Shown in pieces: positions 1-10,709 of a stretch of DNA of 64,000 bases; positions within the stretch are counted from its first letter, which is position 1; each line of letters starts with the position of its first letter. The position numbers were made by a program, and so were the translations under genes. Under the pieces are notes generated by a model. It was not told the origin of the DNA, ran no database searches, and was given only the letters and a program-made list of their open reading frames with translations. Source of the DNA: Phorcus lineatus (lineage: Eukaryota; Mollusca; Gastropoda; Trochida; Trochidae). The DNA is taken from assembly GCA_921293015.1 (NCBI GenBank), contig OV121081.1, positions 67,659,022-67,723,021 on the forward strand. The letters are read 5' to 3'.

Positions 1-162
1 AAGATTGCCTATTACCATCTTTAGCGTAGCTTTAACTAAAAATTTACTCCCTACAACTAGTCTCCAAGGGCAGCATTTATATGTTTGCAATAATATCTTG
101 AAATAGACTTGTTGGAAAAACAACTTCGAACAATCCATATCTTCACAACTCGTCTTGCCCAG

Positions 163-1479
163 ATTGGACCAGATGTTCTCGGACGCCTTCTCCCGTGACC
201 ACCAGCTGCTGAAGGCCGACCCGAAACACAGCCTCTACCTGGCCTGCGCTCTCATGGTGCGGGGCAACGCCGAGATATCAGACATCAGGAGGAACATAGA
301 CAGGTACACGTTGTGTAGGCAATTGAGTTAATAGTCCTAGTTTTTAAATCACGATTTCAGTAGAAAATTGCATAGATGGAGGTTTAAAGTTTGAATGGGG
401 ATTTATATTTTCTATAATGCAAAAAAGCAAAACCATAAATTCACATTTTTAAAGCCTTTAGAGGAAAGTTCTGATATTTGTGGTAAATATCCTTTTTTGA
501 TAAGCAGTTATCTCCCTTACCATGCAGTTCTTTTGTTTAAAATTATTCCAAGGATTTTAACTGTAAAGGGGTCAACAAAATAATTTCAAAATATATTTTC
601 TCATTAATATCCATTAATTATTTATAAGGAAAATCCCTTTCTCCAGTCAGAAGAAGAATTGATCATTTAAAATTCTCTCGCCAACTATTATTCTAACCCT
701 TCTCCCTCACTCTGTCTGCAGACTGAAGCCGACACTGAAGTTCATCCACTGGAACCAGGAAGGGTGGAAGACCGGACTGTGCTCGGTGCCGCCGGTTGGT
801 CAGCCCTACTCCCTTCTGACCCTCGCTAACAACACCTGCGTGCAGCACACATTCACCGACCTCCGCGACCGGTTCATCAAGCTGTACAAACGCAAGGTAA
901 GGATACGGACCACGCTGACTAAAGAGATAATAATGCTAATATGAATGATGACAATTATATTGATGATATCATTACAAGTTAACCTGCAACGGTCTTCTGA
1001 GAGGAAACAGATCATAATTGCCTGTCCCAGGTGAAATTCATTATCATTATTGTAGATTTTTAATTCTTCAAAGCTGTCAAACACAGAAAGCATTGAGGAA
1101 TGATCTTTACGAGCCTCTGTTGACAAGAAATAATGTCAATGAAATAATGAAATAATATCCTCAATACAATGATTGAAGATAAGCCATTAACCGATTGATT
1201 AACATGGAATCTGGACAGTCCTTTTACTTGGTATGATTGACTTTAAAACAGTTCCAGTAAACAAGATTTCAGGTATAGATTTAAGAATGCAACCATTTGA
1301 TAAATGATTTCTCCCAACAGGCCCACGTCCATCATTACACGCATGTGGATGGTATGGAAATGCTGGACTTTGCTGAGAGTCTGGAATCTCTGAACTCTGT
1401 CATCACAGAATACTCTGGACTCGAAGCACACATGAACAACCCACCCCCACCAGAACCAAGGCTCCAGATTGCCACATAA
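163..1479 (+). CDS. TUBE1: Epsilon-tubulin, C-terminal part (last three coding exons)
   Basis: Three exons with consensus splice sites splice into one frame: 163-303 (acceptor ..cccag, donor gtacac), 722-896 (acceptor ctgcag, donor gtaagg) and 1321-1479 (acceptor ccaacag), ending in TAA at 1477-1479. The product includes LDQMFSDAFSRDHQLLK, then HWNQEGWKTGLCSVPPVG, LLTLANNTCV and HVHHYTHVDGME, and finishes PEPRLQIAT. This closely follows the C-terminal domain of vertebrate epsilon-tubulin, including the ANNTCV and HHY..V.GME segments. Epsilon-tubulin is a centriole/basal-body tubulin needed for stable triplet microtubules. Only the last ~158 residues lie in the window; the N-terminal GTPase part is upstream. 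The start of the first exon is inferred: AG joins A to restore the Arg of RLDQM. The extreme C-terminus is odd because its coding DNA is tandemly duplicated into the 3'UTR. Confidence 0.93.
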
Positions 1480-1605
1480 ACAACCTGTCTCCACCAGAAC
1501 CCAGGCTCCAGATCGCCACAACAATAACCTGTGACCACCTACACCAGAACCCAGGCTCCAGATTGTCACAACAAACCGCCCCCACCAGAACCCAGGCTCA
1601 AGTCA
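1440..1605 (+). repeat. Four-copy tandem repeat spanning the TUBE1 stop codon
   Basis: The core caccagaacc(c/a)aggctccag occurs with starts at 1448, 1492, 1542 and 1583, so the period varies (44, 50, 41 bp). Copy 1 encodes the last residues of TUBE1 (PEPRLQIAT, stop). Copies 2-4 lie in the 3'UTR and are not in the same frame, because the spacing is not a multiple of three. The fourth copy is incomplete. Confidence 0.85.
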
Positions 1606-1985
1606 AAGGAATGTCACACAATTGTCAGGTCACAAAAGAACTTCATTCCAAAAATACATTGCATCTGTGCCTCAATGACAAACCTGAAGCACTCAGATCA
1701 GGACCAGATTTAGACCATAATGTGCAAAATATTTTATTGATACAAAAGAATAGCTGCGTTGATAATGATCGAAAACTCTTACCTTCCATATAGGTGTCTC
1801 AGAATGCTTGGTTCACAGACATGATAATCCGCAGTGGAGGAACATGGAGACCGTTCAGAGCAATGTTCTTCTGTAACAACTGAGAACTAAACATTAAAAC
1901 GTTATTCACTCTCAAGTATGGTTTATATGTGTGTATATAAATATATTGAAAAGTATTTGTTTTATTATGTAAATAAAAAAATTAT
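1480..1985 (+). other. TUBE1: TUBE1 3'UTR with poly(A) signal
   Basis: Sequence after the TAA shows no further coding match to tubulin. It becomes AT-rich and holds a canonical AATAAA at 1972-1977, followed by a T/G-rich stretch suitable as a downstream element. An AG preceded by pyrimidine-poor sequence at ~1795 could be an alternative acceptor but I see no supporting frame. The cleavage site is inferred at about 1985-2000. Confidence 0.6.
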
Positions 1986-1989
1986 TTTG

Positions 1990-3100
1990 TTATTCCGTGT
2001 TGTTCGTGATATTTTGTTCAGCAGAACAAAATATGATTAATAAAAGGATTTCACCAACAACACAGAGGGCCCCTCCCTCTCATACAATCATCATTGAATG
2101 ACATTTAATGTACCATGTCTATCTCATAGGATGAAATCAACCTGATTCTTTTAAGTGTGGCATGTAGCACACATGTAAAATTAACTTTTACAAGATGAAT
2201 AATAATAAGTAATGGACATAAATTAGTCAACTTTTCTTATTGTTAATTTCGAAACCACTGCCCAAACCAGGAGGGGTGTTGCATTTTTTTTTTATAATAC
2301 AGAGTGAATTTTATGCTTCAGGTATAATGATTCTAAAGCATCTCAATTATGAAAATAAACTTCCCTATGTATATATATTGATTTGAAAATGCAAACCTAC
2401 ATTTCTGAAACCAGCATTTTAATCCACTGAGCTAAGGAGGTGTGAAAAAGTGGAGAGTTTGTTTGAAAGTACAGAACCTGTGATTTCAGGGACAATGCTG
2501 TGAAGAACACAGATAGCAAGATTTAAGCAGAGGGAAAGCAGAGTATTGCTATGTCTATGAGTGAGTGAATGGTTCAGTATGTAAAATGTGACGGCATGTA
2601 TAAAAGAAATATCATGTGCGAATTTCATTACATTTGACACTTATGCATGGTAATGAAATGACTATAAGACAATTGATAATTGTGCCCTAGCTTTTTAATC
2701 AGTTTTAAACACATCATTTACAGACGTTAACTATCCAATGTATTGATTTCTCATTTTTAAAAATTGTCAAAATTAAAATGAAGTTCAAACTGTTGTACAT
2801 AGTTGGTAAATTGTGTTCACATGTTGGGAGATCAAATGTGATTGAAGCGTCCGTACAATCACTTACTTTTGTCCTTGTGAAATCATTTAAGAACCTGAAC
2901 TGTTTAGTATTATATTAGGGACAAGCTAATCAAGATAATTATTCGTAATTAGATATTCCCTGATTAAATTCTTAAACGACACCAATGTCTGCAGACAATT
3001 ATTTGGTAACAAAAACGACAGGATAGTTAATTTCAGAATCATTTTAAAATATAAAAAAGTGGGAAATTGTTAAGTGTGTGAAGGTGATGGTATAGGTAGA
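1990..3100. other. Intergenic, no gene seen; one degenerate tRNA-like box
   Basis: AT-rich DNA without exon-like blocks. The only structured item is a minus-strand TAGCTCAGTGG at 2424-2434, which matches the tRNA A-box consensus. It is followed on the minus strand by a poor B-box (GGTTTGCA), suggesting a decayed tRNA-derived SINE head and not a functional tRNA, since no acceptor stem is visible. Confidence 0.5.
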
Positions 3101-3106
3101 TATATA

Positions 3107-3674
3107 CAGCCGGTTGCCATGTTATTACTCATAGACTAACATGTGAAATAGCTGTTGCGAGAATAACTATTGTATATAAAGTAGAGTCCCTTTGCTGTCA
3201 TTTTGTACACAGACTGAAAAATATCTCAGCTACAGACACATACTTTTTATTGAATTTTATGATTGATTAATGAGAAAATTGTTTTTTTTATTAAATAACA
3301 CATCTGCAACATACCGGTTAAGTTTAACAAGGTTGTCAATGGGACATTGGAATCACAAGTTGTACAATAGAGATAAGATTATTCAGTGTTACCTGAGGCG
3401 GGATTATGTCTTTTATATTGATTTTGGGGCCCAAAAGTAATTTCCAGCTAGCTTCAGGAAGTACTGCCCACCCCCTACCTTTAGTTCCTACGCCTATCTT
3501 GTAAGTACGGTGTTAAAACAATTAGTAGAGGAACTGTAATTTTGTACTTAAAGATAAGATTAGAAACCATATGTACTTTGACCTTAATTATAATAATTAT
3601 TTTCGCAACAGCTAATTAGCATTTAAGTAAATGGGAATTATGCCACAAGTAGGTAATTATATGGCCACCGGCTG
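3107..3674. mobile_element. MITE with long imperfect terminal inverted repeats and TA flanks
   Basis: The left end begins cagccggttgccatgttatt and the right end, reverse complemented, begins cagccggtggccatataatt. The similarity extends about 75 bp inward and includes a shared aatagctgttgcga / aattagctgttgcga block. Both ends abut TA (3105-3106 and 3675-3676), as expected for a Tc1/mariner-type TA target-site duplication. The 568 bp between the ends has no transposase reading frame, so this is a non-autonomous element. The superfamily assignment is inference. Confidence 0.65.
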
Positions 3675-4495
3675 TACATCTGTAACTCGCATAAGAAATC
3701 GTTTGCTTACTTTTAGAAATGAGGGAACAGTGTTCTCGAACAAACGGCTTTCATGAAATAAGAAGAATTATATCATTTTGATAGATGCATAGGGCGTTTT
3801 GAACTCCAAATGTGACCGACCACCTTGAATGAAATGTCCATTAAGCGCCTCTATGATCTTCTGAAGTATGCTTTGTGTAATGGGTTATACAAATAAAGTT
3901 AACAACACAATAAACATAAAAACGTCGTATCACACAAATGTTGCGAGACAGAAAAGGCTTTAAAGTTGAAACTTGATGTTAACTTTCAACGGGTTGACTA
4001 ATCTAACGTAATTGGAAGTGTACTTTATCGGTTTTATGATCCATGGCGTAAAGGCCTTCAGACCGCATCACCAGATTTGTCGCGTGATTTGTGACTTCAG
4101 CACCTGTGAATACTAAACATGGTAAATACCATCGGAAATTCGAGGACATAGTGATTTCAAGACGCTTTATTAAGTTCATCCGCTCTAATGCAACACTGGC
4201 ACATCTGGACCAGCTGAGTCGACTTTATATTTAAATTTTAATTTAAAGAGGCTGACCTATCGGCTACGGTCCGCCATGTTGCTTTGAGGGAAAATGACAC
4301 GGAAAAAAGCACTGAACTCTTCTTAATTTCACAACATTATAAAATAGAATATCCACAAATTAACAAATAATTATGATAAGACTAATCAACAATGCCTTGT
4401 AATGCCTAAGCAAGGCTTTTCACGCCCGTAGCGCCAATGAATGGCTTCACTTCTCATTCTTGTTTTATTTCACTGAGTGTGCGCTCTCTTTTGTC
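3675..4495. other. Intergenic, no gene seen
   Basis: I see no open reading frame or splice-bounded block. A minus-strand AACATGGCGG (about 4270-4280) resembles a YY1/first-exon motif, but the frame closes after six codons (MADRSR, stop) and nothing supports a gene. Confidence 0.4.
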
Positions 4496-4499
4496 TTAT

Positions 4500-4680
4500 T
4501 GTAAAGTCAATGATACACCGAATTTCAGCGCAGTACCACCCATGGTTGGCTAGTTCCAGTCGATGTTCGCAGGTTTCACCGCAATGCTTAGCCACAATGG
4601 TGCTGCGGCAGCCGCGATTTAGGTGAAATACTCTTGAAAGCAGCGTTAACTCAATATCTCCTCAACTCACCTTAAACGTT
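4500..4680 (+). mobile_element. SINE fragment (family A)
   Basis: It shares an ordered series of blocks with 57601-57776: cgcagtaccaccca, tcgcaggtttcacc, acaatggtgctgcgg, then gtgaaatactcttgaaagc, and ends in a ctcctcaactcacc-type tail. The reverse complement of 9240-9445 carries the same 5' part joined to a tRNA-like head. The tRNA-derived head itself is not recognisable here, so this is a 5'-truncated copy. Confidence 0.65.
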
Positions 4681-5318
4681 CGTGAACTGTGATTGAAATG
4701 TTGATCGTCGATGATGAAGGCACAATTCGTAAAGTAACATCAAGTTTTGCAACTGGTAACCCTATATTACACCTTTGCGATTGAAAGAAAACCCAATGCT
4801 TTTTAAAGTCTTCTTGTTATCCAGCCATCCAGAGTCGTTTGCATACCAAAGCAGATACAAGTTCTTACTGACAAGATTCAAACCGGTGTTTCGATTCGAC
4901 CAGGTATCTGTGACGTCAACAGAAATGACACGCAAAAACGTTCGATCCATCAGAGATATTAAACAAAGGAGGTCCTCTAGAGCAATAAAGCAGTGTCCGA
5001 AAAAGAATTTTTGGTCAGGAAGAGATGTGTATTTAGACATTTTTCTGCTTGATGTTTTCATATGGTATTCATTTCAGGTCAGTTCGAGAAATTTTTAATG
5101 TGCCGGACCAGTGGCCGTTGTGCTGCTACAGGGCAATGAATGTTTTCAGGTAATCAGTTCCATTCATTTTCTGGGCAACTTAAAGTGTTTAAGAGGGATC
5201 TTATTTTACCCAAATGAATGATTAAAACTTCATTCTTTATTGGGTTGTTTTTTACTAGTGCCTTAATTATACCACTGGGTATGTTTCTGCTATGATATTC
5301 AAGGTGTCAACACTTGGT

Positions 5319-5655
5319 TTTCAAGATGATGAACTTAGATGTTCCAGATGATGAACATAAGATTTTCAAGATGATGAACATAAGATGTTCCAGATGATGA
5401 ACATCTTATGTTCATGGTGATGAACTTAAGATGTTCCAGATGATGAACTTAAGATGTTCAAGATGATGAACATAAGATGTTCCAGATGGTGAACTTAAGA
5501 TGTCCCAAATGATGAACTTAAGATGTTCCAGACGATGAACTTAAGATGTTCAAGATGATTAACATAAGATGTTCCAGATGATGAACTTAAGATGTTCAAG
5601 ACGATGAACATAAGATGTTTCAGATGATGAACTTAAGATATTCCAGATGGTGATC
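5319..5655. repeat. 23-bp minisatellite, about 14-15 copies
   Basis: The unit is agatgatgaacttaagatgttcc with a frequent variant gaacataag. Units are head to tail for roughly 337 bp. Each unit holds the partial inverted repeat GAACATAAGATGTTC. At 5399-5413 the reverse-complement form GAACATCTTATGTTC occurs instead, a local inversion of the core. No reading frame runs through the array. Confidence 0.85.
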
Positions 5656-5689
5656 TTGAGTTGCGTCTCCTTTAGAACTTCTTTAAACT

Positions 5690-5875
5690 TTCAAGAAACT
5701 CTGTACAAATCTGAATAAAGTCATTCTAAATGTTTCACTCGTATCTCGCCGCGTTTGTGATCTTGAGTGTAGCTCCAAAAGGTCATGTCAATCGACCTTT
5801 CACTCCAGCCAATCAGCGACTAGGCTAGGACACCGTCAGTTAGAATTTGTTGACATGCATTAATGATCTATGTTG
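5690..5875. repeat. Dispersed repeat fragment related to the element at 24.4-24.7 kb
   Basis: The block cactccagccaatcagcgactaggctag (5802-5830) matches the corresponding block at about 24530-24557 with few changes, and both are followed within 40 bp by a gacatgcatta / agcatgcctca segment. No terminal inverted repeats are visible here, so it is probably a partial copy. Confidence 0.5.
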
Positions 5876-6420
5876 TAAAGATGCTAGAAAGATGTTTTCT
5901 TAAGATGATGGAAACAAAAACCCACATAATTTGCAATATAATCATGACTGTTGTAAAATTGATTTATGAACAATTTCTGTTTTTTAAAAAACAATCTTCA
6001 TGTATTTCTACAGCATTATTAGGAATGGTAACCATTGTTAGAAAAAGCATATTGGAAATCATTGGTACCACCTAAATACAGATGTATTGTACTGTGGGAG
6101 TTTCGTTGAGGAGGGACTGCTCTACTGTGCGATTTATGAACAATTCTTATATGATAAAATAGTTTTTAGTTAATCGTTTTGAATTATTGCAATCGGAGTT
6201 GAATCGGGATAACCTCAGCATAAACTGTTTCACAAGTGGTTGAATGATGGGGGGCTGGTGACGTGACATAAATATAAAACCAACTAGAAAGAGTTTTTAC
6301 TCGTAAAAACAGATGTCTCCCCCAAACACCATTTAAGCATAGCTATAGAAGCCGAATTGGGCCTTTAAAATTGGAAAAACCATATCTATGAACTTCAATA
6401 ATAACAATGTACGTCAGTAC

Positions 6421-6600
6421 TTTCAGAGTTACGCTGCGGAAACTAACCCTACCGTTCAAAATGACAAAGTCAAAACTGTTGCCATGGAAACAAAAACATA
6501 TAAAATACTAAAATAGTTGAAACCCCAAAAGGGCACTTCTACATGATATAAAGAGAATGCATACCAAATTTGGTGAAGATTGGTTAAAACCATACTGTCC
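6421..6600 (-). repeat. Dispersed repeat with an RFX X-box-like palindrome
   Basis: It is the reverse complement of two adjacent copies at 29270-29545. Shared blocks are gttgccatgg-aaac, gttgaaaccccaaaagg, catgatat, and ataccaaatttggtgaagattggt. GTTGCCATGGAAAC at 6478-6491 fits the RFX X-box pattern. Its outer part tttcagagttacgctgcggaaac recurs at about 12881-12905. Confidence 0.65.
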
Positions 6601-7780
6601 CAATTTTGACCTGATTTCAATTTAAAGTAAATGCAAATCATAATTAAAACCAAGTAACATTTTTCTCGCCTGCAATGAAATTAGGGAATTATCCGAAATT
6701 TCTTCCGTTAACGGTAAGGACTTCCCCGCGCTATTTTTAGATATTTGACACCGTGTCCATATAAGGAAAGCACAAACCGACCTTGACCTTAGAAAAAGTG
6801 AATACGGAACCAAGTCTGTAACTTCTGACATATCACACGACCTCGCGTTTTTTTCTCAATCAAATAAAACAACACGCCGAAACAAAGGTAAGTTAAGCAT
6901 ATGCATGTAGAGAGATGTTGTTATAGAGATGGGATAGAGAATTAATGCATACTAACAAATCTGGACCCCGTTTCACAAAAAATCGTAACCTAGTTTACGA
7001 GTGTTTTTCACACGTAGGGACGTAGATCTACAATTTGGATGCGTTTCACAAAAAAAGTGCAGGTGTAAACTAGTAGCGATATCAGTCGTAAATCTAGGGT
7101 GCTCCTTTCCACTCGTAAGTCCTTACGTGTGAAATGTATTGTTAATATTTGGGATTTTCACACACCTGCAACAGGAAGATTTTGTTTTGTTTGGGAGAAA
7201 AACTTACGTCCGAGTGACCGGTGAGATGTCAGTTTGTTGCCTGTGACTATTAAAGGACTTTTGCACAAAACTCACATTTTATGTTGTCGAAAATCATATT
7301 TGAGATAAAAGAAAGATATAACAAACCAGTAAATAAAACTTATTTTTTCGTATCTACACTTAAATTGTCCTTGAATTTGTAGTTAGTAATGAAATAAAAG
7401 AGTTGCTTCCCTTGAATTCTAGTGCCGTGCGAAATTGAGACCTTTGAAAATTCATACCCAACGCAGACTAGAGCGAATCGATATTCTTTTTTCAACTAGA
7501 CCTATACGAAAACATACAATAGTTGTTATCCAAATAAAATAAAATAAATAATAAAATGTTTATGTTAAATAATACCGACAAATTACTGTTCATGAATCAT
7601 GATAGTGAGATATAATCAAAATTAAAAAAAGGTGTGGCTATTCCTTCTAGTGCATCTAACTTATGTAAATTAAATTTATAGATTTAATTATCTATTTTAT
7701 ATTTATGTTATTTTTTTTAACCTCTCTCTACTTGTTCACGTTCTGTCTTCAAATATTTAAATAAATTTTGAACATAATTA
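6601..7780. other. Intergenic; a possible inverted repeat block at 6965-7140
   Basis: At 6965-7140 paired segments 'gtttcacaaaaaa' occur twice, with 'cacacgtagggacgta' facing 'ccttacgtgtgaa' in inverted orientation, typical of small non-autonomous DNA transposons. No coding sequence was recognised. The remainder is AT-rich without visible structure. Confidence 0.35.
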
Positions 7781-7784
7781 GAGG

Positions 7785-8676
7785 AGGGTTTTTTTAGTTT
7801 GTTTTTTTTCAAATCTTTTTATTCATTTCATTTCCGTAGGTGTACATGAGTTCATAGAAGATAATACATTGGTAACTATTGTAAGACATTATACAGAGCT
7901 CTCCATTTGGCATTGAATGATGGTAAAGTATTATTCTTATTAGCTATAATTTTCTCAACATTGAAAACATCCTTGACAATGCTTATAAAGTGATCAATGG
8001 ATAACATGTTTTTCTTAATACTTGAAATATGTATATATTTTTTAGCCATTATCATGATATGGGATGCTAGAAGGCTGACAGAACTATTACATAACAGAAT
8101 ATCTAAGTCAGATATGGCAATATCAATATGTGTAACATGATGATTAATAAAAGTTTCAACTTTTCTCCAAAATTCATACACAAACTTGCAATTAATAAAA
8201 ACATGGTACAAATTTTCAGATTCAGATTCACAAAAAGAGCAGATATTTGTATCAATTATTTTCATTTGGGTTAGCTCTTTTCTAGTGTAAATTGCTCTAT
8301 TAATAAATCTGTACTGAAAATCTAAAAGTTTTACATCTTTAGTACAATTTCTGTACTTTTTAAACACAACATCCCATTGAATATTTAAGTTAAGTTCATT
8401 TTGCCATTTCAGACATACCTTAAGGGCAGTATCATCAGCTATTAGTTTATCATAAAAACTTCTACTTCCTTTTTCTTGAGATAGCAGATCATGAAGAATT
8501 TGGCATAATGAGAGATTTTGTTTACATGACTGATTTGTTAAGAGAGTGTTTTTCCAACTTTTTGGGATATTCAGAATTATCTTATTATACTCAAGGATTG
8601 TCCCCTTGATACCATAAAGATTTTTAACTTCATTGAGTTTTTTTAGTTGATACATGTGTAACCTATTCTTTTCCAT
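7785..8676 (-). mobile_element. 5'-truncated LINE; C-terminal part of reverse transcriptase ORF2
   Basis: A 266-codon frame on the minus strand (8676-7876, TAG stop) starts with MEKNRLHMYQLKKLNEVKNL and carries LDFQYRFINRAIYTRKEL near residues 118-135. It then has ICSFCESESENLYHVFINCKFVYEFW, the zf-RVT type module found after the thumb of L1/Tx1-like ORF2 proteins (Cys-x2-Cys ... His-x3-4-Cys). The catalytic palm (YxDD) and endonuclease are absent, as expected after 5' truncation. Downstream on the minus strand the sequence becomes A-rich (T-runs on + at 7789-7795 and 7801-7810), consistent with the 3' tail. The frame is undisturbed, so the insertion may be fairly young. The ATG is only the first one in the fragment, not a true start. 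Confidence 0.8.
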
Positions 8677-9239
8677 GTGAATACTATATGAAAACCCAAT
8701 TCAAATCAATTGTAAATCAAATTTTAAATATTATCTACAAAAACCAAACTAAATAATCACAGGGATAAAGACTATGACATCATTGTTGCATGGAATTGAA
8801 TACATCTGCAACAAAAAATTATCAGTGCTTATTACAGTGACTGAAGCAGGTTGAAAATTCTTTACAACATTGTTTTCATGTTTCTCTTGATCCAAAAATG
8901 CTCTTTTGTTTTGGGAATTGTTTATGACTTAACAGATTTCTGCCTATATAGCATTACAAATATGGGTTAACAATAAACATATATATATATATATATATAA
9001 TATCACATAAAAAATAACATGGATGGTTAATTGATTAAATCTATTTTATTTCAAATTAAAATCAGTAAATTTTCTCACTTCATCGATACATATATTCAGC
9101 TTTGAAAATATTGTCAATTGACATGAAACTTAAATGTCACATCTCTAGCTTTGGGGGTGCAGTAGTAGGCGACGTGAGGTGATATGGTTTTTTTTTAAGC
9201 CGGTTGCAAGAAAACTTCACTTATATATAAAACAACTTC
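8677..9239. other. Intergenic with a short (AT)n microsatellite
   Basis: The (AT)n run lies at about 8979-8998. Otherwise no coding or repeat structure is apparent. Confidence 0.6.
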
Positions 9240-9445
9240 TAGTATCATTGTGGCTATGCATTGCAGTGAAACTTGCGAGCAACCGCTTGAACAAGTGAAC
9301 CATGAGTGAAACTGCGCTGAGAACCAGTGTAGCATTGCACCCAGACCTGTACTTCAGACAAAGTTTCTGAGTCTGTGGCAGTATTGACACCACAGACCGC
9401 TTGTTCTGAAGTCCAACACGCTAACTGCTGCGCTATCCAGCCCCC
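9240..9445 (-). mobile_element. tRNA-derived SINE (family A) with recognisable head
   Basis: On the minus strand the element begins near 9442 with ggatagcgcagcagttagcg, which fits a tRNA A-box region (TAGCGCAGCAG). An anticodon-arm-like ttggacttcagaacaag follows, then a degraded B-box. It continues with gggtgcaatgctacactgg and gctcgcaagtttcactgc, shared with the + strand copies at 4500-4680 and 57601-57776. The B-box changes make it unlikely to be transcribed by RNA polymerase III now. Confidence 0.65.
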
Positions 9446-10700
9446 CAGTTGAGAAGAAAAAAATAAGTTCACTGATAATGGATAATGGGCTATGCCATTA
9501 ACCCATCTGGCTTCATAGGCCTGACAGTGAATTTATTTATTTACTGCTGAAAACATTATTTTACTGATTTAAAAAATAATATACACTTTAATGACATAAG
9601 CAGGTTAAGATGACAATGACATGACCATAACAGAGTTGATAAGCTTCGAACCTTGGTCTCCCATAGATTTTCAAATAAACTCTAGGTAAAGTTACTCATC
9701 ACATTACTATTTAAATGTCACTTGATCAAATTACACATAAAGAAGTTCATTTTGGTCTCCATGATAGTCCCAAAAGCACATGATGGGTCTGCTATAGGAT
9801 GAAAGAAAATAACAATCTATCTCCAATACATTTATTGATGAAAACTTGTTGCAGAACAGTGGTGATCTGCTACTAAGAGCTTTCTTCAAACTTTCTGAAA
9901 CAAAAACAAGAAAAGTTAGACACTGACTACCATAAGCATGCTGATTTCAGAATCAGGGCAGAATATGAACAAACTCAATGTAATTTTAATATAAAATCTA
10001 CCTTTGACTCAACTTACAAATTGAAGTTAATACCTCATCTTAAACTATTAAAAAACAAGTTTTGATATAAATTCAACACTGAAAAAACACATTTTTTTTC
10101 GAAGACTGATTCTACCTAATGAGAAAACTGGCACCCTTGATTTGTATCTTTGATTACAAGCCTATAATATTCAATATATTCAGAATAGAGACTTGAGATT
10201 TCATTAAAAGGTGACTTTATCAAAGGTCAATGTTCAAGTATATTTAGTCAGTATTAATCATTACAATTTTGTGGAGAAATACAGAACTGTCATGGGTGAT
10301 ATGGTACACAAACAAGAAATTATAAGAAATCACGCTATTGCTAAAAAAAATATTTTTACCTTTAAAAAGGCCTAGTTGTGAAAAACTTAGTTATTTGAAC
10401 ATCGGTTTTAAATATATAAAAAATGATAAATAAAAAACACCCGCTAAATTCAATTTTATTTTGATTTTCATGAGTTTTTATAGTCTTGAGCCTTCATGAG
10501 TCATGTTCGGTACTGACAAGATAAAAAGAAACATGCAATGAATAGCCAATGATATTTGTCAAGAATATAATTATGTGTAACTTATATGTTTAGATTACCA
10601 AAATCACCTTCAATTTCAGTTTATAATGATACAAATATAAACCATGCAAGAGAATGTAGGTTAATAAAACACGGTTAACTGAATTAAATTAAATTAAATT
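9446..10700. other. Intergenic or 3' part of the tentative minus-strand gene
   Basis: A minus-strand acceptor tttgtttcag ends near 9899 and could start a last exon (AAA GTT TGA) of the tentative gene at 10.7-12.6 kb. I see nothing else coding. A short (aatta)n run lies at 10681-10706. Confidence 0.3.
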
Positions 10701-10709
10701 AATTATTTA

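Noticed and set aside
1243-1585. Minus-strand frames with repeated NLEPGFW/SLGSG segments
   Set aside because: The repetition comes from the tandem DNA repeat at the TUBE1 3' end read on the wrong strand.
5319-5655. CRISPR-like array
   Set aside because: Units abut without unique spacers and the genome is eukaryotic; it is a minisatellite.
9388-9445. Functional tRNA gene
   Set aside because: A-box fits, but B-box and stems are degraded and the sequence continues into the SINE body.
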